This document shows, piece by piece, positions 55,757 to 64,000 of a DNA stretch of 64,000 bases. The position numbers and the translations under genes are program-made. The stretch covers positions 7,822,001-7,886,000 of the forward strand of contig OX392534.1 in assembly GCA_947623455.1 (NCBI GenBank), given 5' to 3'. How positions within the stretch are numbered: the first letter of the stretch is position 1; each line of letters opens with the position of its first letter. The notes beneath the pieces were generated by a model that saw only the letters and a list, made by a program, of their open reading frames with translations, was not told the origin of the DNA and searched no databases. Origin of the DNA: Mimachlamys varia (Eukaryota > Mollusca > Bivalvia > Pectinida > Pectinidae).

Positions 55757-57540
55757 TCCCACACGCCTTGGTAATCAAACAGGGACGAGAGGACTGGTAC
55801 TGGAAACTCACGCCTTGGTAATCAAACAGGGACGACCGGACTGGTACTGGAAACTCACGCCTTGGTAATCAAACAGGGACGAGAGACTGGTACTGGAAAC
55901 TCACGACATGGTAATCAAACAGGGACGAGAGGACTGGTACTGGAAACTCACGGCATGGTAATCAAACAGGGACGAGAGGACTGGTACTGGAAACTCACGG
56001 CATGGTAATCAAACAGGGACGAGAGACCGGTACTGGAAACTCACGGCATGGTAATCAAACAGGGACGAGAGGACTGGTACTGGAAACTCAGAACATGGTA
56101 ATCAAACAGGGACGAAAGGACTGGTACTGGAAACTCAGAACATGGTAATCAAACAGGGACGAGAGGACTGGTACTGGAAACTCACGGCATGGTAATCAAA
56201 CAGGGACGACAAGACTGGTACTGGAAACTCACGGCATGGTAATCAAACAGGGACGAGAGGACTGGTACTGGAAACTCACGGCATGTTAACCAAACAGGGA
56301 CGAGAGGACTGGTACTGGAAACTCGCGGCATGGTAATCAAACAGGGACGAGAGGACTGGTACTGGAAACTCACGGCATGGTAATCAAACAGGGACGAGAG
56401 GACTGGTACTGGAAACTCACGGCATGGTAATCAAACAGGGACGAGAGGACTGGTACTGGAAACTCACGGCATGGTAATCAAACAGGGACGAGAGGACTGG
56501 TACTGGAAACTCACGGCATGGTAACCAAACAGGGACGAGAGGACTGGTACTGGAAACTCACGGCATGGTAATCAAACAGGGACGAGAGGACTGGTACTGG
56601 AAACTCACGGCATGGTAATCAAACAGGGACGAGAGGACTGGTACTGGAAACTCACGGCATGGTAATCAAACAGGGACGAGAGGACTGGTACTGGAAACTC
56701 ACGGCATGGTAATCAAACAGGGACGACCGGAGTGGTACTGGAAACTCACGACATGGTAATCAAACAGGGACGAGAGGACTGGTACTGGAAACTGACGCCT
56801 TGGTAATCAAACAGGGACGAGAGGACTGGTACTGGAAACTCACGGCATGGTAATCAAACAGGGACGAGAGACTGGTACTGGAAACTCACGCCTTGGTAAT
56901 CAAACAGGGACGAAAGGACTGGTACTTGAATCTCAGAACATGGTAATCAAACGGGGACGACCGGAGTGTTACTGAAAACTCACGGCATGGTAATCAAACG
57001 GGGACGAGAGGACTGGTACTGGAAACTCACGGCATGGTAATCAAACAGGGACGAGAGGACTGGTACTGGAAACTCACGGCATGGTAACCAAACAGGGACG
57101 AGAGGACTGGTACTGGAAACTCACGGCATGGTAATCAAACAGGGACGAGAGGACTGGTACTGGAAACTCACTGCATGGTAATCAAACAGGGACGAGAGGA
57201 CTGGTACTGGAAACTCACGGCATGGTAATCAAACAGGGACGAGAGGACTGGTACTGGAAACTCACGGCATGGTAATCAAACAGGGACGAGAGGACTGGTA
57301 CTGGAAACTCACGGCATGGTAATCAAACAGGGACGAGAGGACTGGTACTGGAAACTCACGGCATGGTAATCAAACAGGGACGAGAGGACTGGTACTGGAA
57401 ACTCACGCCTGGGTAATCAAACAGGGACGAGAGGACTGGTACTGGAAACTCACGGCATGGTAATCAAACAGGGACGAGAGACTGGTACTGGAAACTCACG
57501 GCTTGGTAATTAAACAGGGACAATAGGACTGGTACTGAAA
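55757..57540. repeat. 47-bp minisatellite, about 38 units, upstream of the integrin-like gene
   Basis: Unit actggtactggaaactcacg + gcatggtaatcaaacaggga + cgagagg, highly homogeneous in the middle and more varied at both ends (cgcctt, cagaac and accgga variants). Since 47 is not a multiple of three, no long ORF arises. It lies about 520 bases upstream of the first coding exon, in the likely promoter region. Confidence 0.95.
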
Positions 57541-58469
57541 ACTAACAAAACACACATTGGTTATATTCTCTTTAACTGGACACCAAATGAACACACTTAC
57601 AATATATACCGGTACCGTCTGCTGCCAGAACCTCACGAAATCATTGCCTGTTTCCAAGATACCATTGCGGACACTACAAATTTGGACCTCACACGCCAAT
57701 GATGTACATCCTCACACCTAGGTTTATGATAAAGGCTGGTATTTGTTTAAATGATCTTGAAGCACAGTTCCGTACCAATTGCACCCAACCACCGCGAACA
57801 TTGGGTTGACCAATTAAAAGACCTGGTCCGAATACTTGTATGGAACTGTAGTCTTTGACTGAGCTACGATACTTCCGAAACAATTACAGAACGCCGTAGT
57901 TATAGCCCTACACTTATTTAAAACAGATCACCGGGAATGGAGCATGACAGGAGCACTTCATCAGTATGTGGAGATTTAAGTGATCGTCAAGGACATGACC
58001 CCTTGACCTTTTGGGGACGTGGTCGACTGACCTTTTCACACCGGTGTTGGATATGTTCCCTGTTCATTCCGTTCACGTTACATTTCCGAGAATTCAGTAT
58101 TTACCAATGTAATTATACCGAACAAAGCACTCCACACACGGCTGGACGCGCTGACCGGCTCGTCATTAATGCATGTGGTTTCTATTTTATTGAACGGAGT
58201 CCGATTCTGTATGTAGCGAGTGGGTATATGGCTCATTCATAAATGCTGATGTTTAGATTAGAAATTATTTTCCATTAATTCTAAATTTCGCACATGTGAG
58301 AGGAAAATAATGACCGTTTCCTGTACCCATGGGTATTCATTTATGAGTGTAGCCTAGTCTCTCCATGACACATCTGCCGTTATATGCAGAACCACTATAA
58401 ACATTACTGATATCCATGCACTGTGATAATACCATACCGTATTTATATATTAACCATAAACTGATCATA

Positions 58470-58790
58470 ACCAGGTACACCGACGGTCAGCACTTACCAG
58501 ATATAATGAAAGTTTAAGATAATAAGATATACCGAGGGCCAAACTCACCAGATATAATAAAAGTTCAAGATAAGAAGATATACAATGTACCGAGGGTCAA
58601 ACTCACCAATATAATGAAAGCTATAAATAACCAGATATCTCAATAGACATTATAAACTCGCCAGATATGATGGAAGATATACCGAGGGTTAAAGTATACA
58701 CTCATAAAATATTATGAAAGTTACAGATAACAAGATATACCGAGGGCCATATTCGCCAAAAATTATGATAAACAATGATAAGTCGATAAG
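58470..58790. repeat. Degenerate tandem repeat of about 55-60 bp
   Basis: Five diverged units around aagatataccgagggycaaa and ctcaccagatataatgaaag. Confidence 0.75.
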
Positions 58791-59219
58791 TCGAAGCTAA
58801 GGCCAACCTTTATCTATTGTGAATGAGAATTTAGGAGCAAACTGAACAAGCTACAAAATGTATGTGCAGGACACAATCACAAAACACGGTACAAACGCCT
58901 ATAGTATTCTACATGGTATACAATGCTTCTTTAGTTAGCTACGTTGTATAATTTCCTGTTACTATACCACGTGTCGTCATACACATATAAACTATCACCT
59001 GTTACTAAATACACGTAGAGAATCACATGACAAAACAATCCTGAAGATCGCCACCAGGTACTATGTACGTCATTATATACAACAGTTAAACACCACGTGA
59101 TACCAAACAACTTTAAACATTACATCTGATCCGTCTCCTTCCATTGTAAAACACTGTGAAGGCAAATGTTGTTATGAGACTGTGGCATTTGCCATTGAAA
59201 AAATTATAAAACAATGGAA

Positions 59220-59660
59220 TTTGTGACGACACAACAGCGATTGACACCACGTGGTACCATACACCCGGGGAACCCCATGTGGTACATGTATCGTACACCT
59301 GTATAACAGGACATGGTACCATACACCAGTGATAAAATACTTGATACTTAAATCTCGTAGATCACCACGTGGTACAGAACCATACATGTACATAAAATGT
59401 ACATATACAACGTCACGAGTCACCATGCATCTATAAATCATGACTCGGTACCATACACCTGTAGAGCACCACATGGTACAGAACCATACATGTACATATA
59501 CAATGTCACGAGGCACCATACACCTATAAAACATGACTTGGTACCTTACACCTGTTGTTCAGTACATGGTACAGAACCATACATGTACACCAGTAAACAT
59601 ACACCTGAAGATCCTCACGTGCCACCGTACACCTGTAAGACACCACGTGGTTATAAGTAA
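59220..59660. repeat. Degenerate tandem repeat rich in CACGTG and GGTACC palindromes
   Basis: Units of mixed length built from caccacgtggtacagaacca, tacatgtacatatacaa, and ggtaccatacacctgta. The repeated cacgtg and ggtacc motifs are self-complementary, and cacgtg equals the canonical E-box. A regulatory meaning is not shown. Confidence 0.75.
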
Positions 59661-61879
59661 CACCTTAGGTGTCATACTGCCTACACTCCAGAACTATCTT
59701 TTACTGTTTAAGAAATTAGTAGATTCCGGTAAAATATTTAGCTGTTGATAAGTCAATTTGTACAAAGCAATTCGCCAGCATACAGTAGCGGTAGGACGAA
59801 CGGAGTTTTGGGAGGCGACCAATCTAGGCGAGAAGATTACACAGACGGCACCGCCATTGCCAGGAGAAATTTGTCAAAAGATGGCGAGAAGGATATTAAC
59901 ATAGTTAACGTAACTGAGCTCCTGACGGGGCTAATAGTGAGAAACATGTCAGAATAAGCCATCTGTCTGGTAGAGATTGACGGACCGGGCTAGCACTTCT
60001 GACGGGTGTGGCGGATACCCAGACATTTACAGGGGGCAACCGTAGTAAGGATACATGTACTTATATCTGAGGGGGCAGAGATTGTGACCTGGAGGGTGTA
60101 AGTACTCTCGGACGGTTCCGTATGTACCAATGTTAAAACAATACCGTACGTTGACGTGCAGTAGTTCCCCAGTCCGTCCACTGTTACACAAATTCTTATC
60201 TATAAATGTTACGATGAATTACTTGAGAACACGAGTTATAGACACCATAAAATGTTACAGCAATGTTATCAGGGCTTGAAAGGCTATGAAGAAGATTGGT
60301 TTCTATTTAACATAAAGATGGAGTAAGGTCGACACCCTGGCGTACAAATTACCGTGATTGATTTACCGCCAGTGTATCAGCGAGTACAGCGCCGTCTGGA
60401 GGAGCCATCTAGAGCTTCTGGTCGTGTTACTTTCTTTTAAACCTTAACAGACCTTTTCTCTGGTCCACTAAACATTTTATTACATGTGTAATATGTTTTA
60501 TTATATTTCGATAAAATCCATCAACTGTAACAGCAGTATCTCACATAGAACAAGTTTATTTAATGAAAAAATGCATACCTCATCTATTATAAAATGATAC
60601 AACGCAAACACGGTTATTCAATCTGAAAACTGAAACAAACCACAGGATGTAAACAGTTTGGAAAAGGGACTTATTCCTGCACTATTTTACTGATGTATAT
60701 ATACACCAACTGGAAAGGTCATCGAAAAATAGCTTTTTAAACTCTTTGGTAGGTATATTGAGTCCAAATTCAGCAGAGATGTAAATACAATATATATATA
60801 TACTATGCTTTTGTCTAAACGTGGTGTACACTTATAAGTTATTACCACATAAGTGGCAAAGTGTTCGATAATTTGAAGTTGACATTCCGTCACGTACTTT
60901 GTGTTCCACTCGAACCAAATGTCAACCATCATGTTGTCAACACTCCTACAGAAACAATTAGGTACAGACAATTAGGACCTGGCGCTGGTGTTTCTCTCTA
61001 GTACCAATATATTAGACGCTATTCCAGTACGTTTGGCTACAGGTGGTGCCACCTAACGGCATGATTAGGGCCCTCGTCATCCAATGTGGCGATAAGCGAT
61101 ACAAGTTCTTTCTAATGTCGTCGTTACTCCCCATTCTTTACCGCGCCCAAAACTACAATGATGGATGTGACGATTCGCGGGATCAAAGACATCGCGCGGG
61201 AACTTTTATGCTATATTAGAGAGTTCCACTAACAAACCGGATGACTGTTTTTATTGTGTCCCAAATACCAATACACAGTTTAGCTCAACGTTTCATCTGC
61301 TGGTGTTGCTCAGATTGCGCTAACACATGGTGAACCCACATATACTGTCTGTTTAGGTCTTCAAAGTTGTGCGGAACAAGATTGTGACTTTGTGAGAGAG
61401 AAACATTGGACAAAGTAGACATACACACAGTAATTGGCCGCCATTGTATCGTTGTCCCTATCCATCAGTTTTCATTGATCGTCCATTTGGCACAGAATAA
61501 AACCAAACATCTCATATATTCTCAGAATAGGCACGCTGTTTTACCTTAATCTATCAACTATGCTTTCCCTTCTCTCTAATCAACCGTAGTATTAGCCAAT
61601 TTAGCCTTAACTAAGTAGCTGCCTCGGTGACCTTCACTTTCTGAACCCTATGAACGTAGTGCATACTGCGTCGACCTAGACATGCCGATTTTACACTGAC
61701 CTTTACCTTTTTCTCATGCTGACCTCCATCTTCTGCTCATAAAACGACCTTGAATTTTCAATATAGTTGATCTTGGCTTTTATGCTAGAATAAATTCTCC
61801 CTTTCGAATGAAGGGAGCCATATTGTATTATTACAAATTTGCCAGTTCTTCTTCTTATTTTTATCTGGTCCATAACTTT

Positions 61880-62258
61880 CAAAGGCCCAATATACGTAAC
61901 TTCAGGAAATTTTTCGAGATTCTGAAAAATTAGGAAAAACATCCTGTCGATAACCATGAAAAAATAAGTCTAAAACGAAGTAAACCTGAGCGGTAACTAA
62001 CAAGAAATACTTGACAGAAAAATCCAAAGAATTGAAAATAATTCAGGTGTAGCCTACTTCAACAACAAGCCGATGTTAGAAGACATTTCGAAATGGACAC
62101 GTGTTTACAAATACCGAGTTTCAACTGCTGCTGTATCTGTAACCGCGTAAGAATTCATCTTGAATATTACTGATATCAGTTAATATATCCATATAATTAG
62201 TTATTAGGCTTGATTTTTGCTTCAAGTTGTGCCGAAAGTTACGTATATTGGGCCTTTA
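61880..62258 (-). mobile_element. MITE family E, copy 2 (inverted)
   Basis: Matches 50306-50702 in reverse complement with the same ends, aggcccaatatacgtaact / agttacgtatattgggcct. Flanks are TTCA and TTAT, so no intact target duplication is visible. Confidence 0.8.
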
Positions 62259-64000
62259 TGCCATGACAATATCTTGTCAAAATGTGCAGTTTACTAGCAT
62301 CTCCTAACGTTATGTCACTGTGACCTTCACCCAAAGGTCAACAGTCAAAGATGTCCGATTGTTTCAAAGATTCAATGGTGTACGCCAATGTGATGCTAAC
62401 TAACGGTCCATCCTTAAGTCTTATTTTATACATCCAAGATTAACTAAACTTCAAGATGATCAGGTCAAATGTCAAGGTCAAAGTTTTATATTTTTAACTG
62501 ATTTAACATTGTTTTATTACATTTCTAAGCAGAAGTGGTCAGAATACAGCAAGGTTTCAATTAACCAAACCTCAATATCATCGGAACAAGGCCAAGGTAA
62601 GACTTTACATTTTTTTTTCTTCGTTAAGCAGAGAAAACAAAGTGGGGTCGTTCCTGATATGTCAGTGTTTTAAGTTTACTGAAACGTGGTTTACAGTATC
62701 ATGGCATTGAAAACGATTTAAACATAATTTCCGATCAAGAGATCAGTTTTGAGGACCTTTGTAATGATCTTTAAAGCAATTATACCATGTTCATGTAAAA
62801 CATATATCTTATACATTATTGCAACTGAGCAGGAGGCAGTTCATTTAATAATCCTGTTAAAGTCACTGTCAAGTGCCAAGATATTCGGATGAAACTAAAA
62901 TTTGTGGAGTATTTTAAAGAAAATCTTATCCATACCACAACATTCGAACCATTAAACAAACGTTTGTCTAATTACGTCTAGAATTTACAAGCACGGAAAG
63001 GTGTTTTTCAAGCCAGACGCATTTTTTATGTTCAATTAATTATTGAGACCAAATTAATTTGCAGAAGACCTTCTGTTGACAATTGTGTCGGAGAGAGTCA
63101 TGATCGGTAGTAGCGCCATTTGTGTACGATTGACACGTATACACATGATAGGCATGTAGAAAATAGTAACTTTTTCAGAATCAATACATGTATAATCAAA
63201 GGGTTCACACAAAGAAACCGGATCATAAAGACGGAATCATCTATCAAACATCAAGCATTTGTCAACCCCGAGATAAAGACGAGAGAGAAGCCAGAATGAG
63301 ATACATTGTTGACCTTTCTAAAGGGATATCCGTCCTCGAGGGTGTTCGTATTTTGGTAGCTACAAATGTATTACTTTGTTCTGCCACAGATTTTTACATA
63401 TTTAAGAACAAACTATCCCTTCTAGACTTAGGTTGTCAGATGCGAGACGTTCTATAGGATTGTGTGACACCTTTCACTTTTCGGTGTTCTCTACACAGAA
63501 GTTCGGAACGCATTAAACATGTTTTTTCAACCATTTGACTTGAGTACAAACAAATGATTCTGAAATGGAAGAAACGGTCAGTTGGTACTGTGAAATGTTT
63601 TATTTATTTTTGTTGTTTTTTTTGCTAAAATTACCTTTCCCTTCTTCGTCTTTCTCAGCCTTAGTCACGTCATTGACAATCTGATTGAGCGCATTATGAC
63701 AGATATATAGGCGTGATTCACAAGTTAAAGTCGACTTAAACTACACATGCGCTGAAGTATGCACTTCAATATGTACATCCGGTTCTCGTCGAAGTACTAA
63801 GGAGCCACTTCACCTGCTGTCCCTCCACTGAAACACTGGAGCGATTGTAGAGAACAACGTTATAGATGGTGAAACGTTTCAAGCCTTATTTCCGTCCGTT
63901 TTCCCCTTGACTGATGCCTGTGTCAGAGGCAATATCGTCTGTAATGAGTTATATAGACAAGTAGTTAGCTCCTATATCTCCGCTACAGCCGTCTGTTTCA

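Larger units (their letters stand above)
57541..64000. other. Right flank, no supported gene
   Basis: Holds degenerate tandem repeats (58470-58790, 59220-59660), MITE E copy 2 (61880-62258) and unique sequence. ORFs at 57937-58242, 59745-59957, 60687-60971 and 63188-63457 show no domains or splice context. The sequence 62260-62600 has short ggtcaaagt-type motifs but nothing I can name. Confidence 0.5.

Noticed and set aside
63188..63457. 89-codon plus ORF near the right edge
   Set aside because: Hydrophilic start and no known family; no splice context, and the window ends too soon to judge.

Overview
This is animal nuclear DNA: AT-rich, intron-split genes with GT-AG splice sites, no operons, and very many minisatellites and short interspersed repeats. 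Gene content (a BHMT-type methyltransferase and an integrin-beta-derived protein), repeat style and compactness suggest a lophotrochozoan, most likely a bivalve mollusc. That placement is inference; nothing here fixes the species.

Three genes can be reconstructed exon by exon. (1) Plus strand, 7122-10177: the last four coding exons of an unrecognised coiled-coil protein whose 5' part is not identified. (2) Plus strand, 19576-28424: a complete seven-exon betaine-homocysteine S-methyltransferase of 350 residues with all three zinc cysteines. Its sixth intron appears to use a GC donor. (3) Minus strand, 55204-35675: a complete ten-exon gene for a 336-residue integrin-beta-like protein. It has a signal peptide, four I-EGF modules and the beta-tail domain, but no PSI, hybrid or I-like head domain, and no transmembrane or NPxY tail. 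Its last exon instead ends in a small-residue cluster plus a hydrophobic C-terminus, as in GPI-anchored proteins. This headless, probably GPI-anchored integrin stalk is the most novel item in the window.

Layout: 1-3570 is a 54-bp minisatellite cut by the window edge. 3570-7121 is non-coding with a 71-bp repeat. 7122-10177 holds the coiled-coil exons, with an interspersed element in the first intron. 10524-11331 is a dead PIF/Harbinger transposon. 11332-19575 is intergenic, with fold-back elements and a long inverted repeat just upstream of BHMT. 19576-28424 is BHMT, with four intronic minisatellites. 28425-35674 is intergenic, with a large fold-back hairpin and a second copy of a palindromic element. 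35675-55204 is the integrin-like gene, with a 27-bp array, tRNA-derived SINEs and fold-back elements in its introns. 55757-57540 is a 47-bp array just upstream of its 5' end. 57540-64000 has only degenerate repeats and no gene I can support.

The most unusual DNA structure is in BHMT intron 4. The 36/37-bp minisatellite unit is a copy of the intron 4/exon 5 junction itself, so about 23 decoy 3' splice sites lie upstream of the real one. The three genes have no evident functional link. Most long ORFs in the window are artefacts of tandem repeats whose period is a multiple of three (54, 51 and 27 bp).
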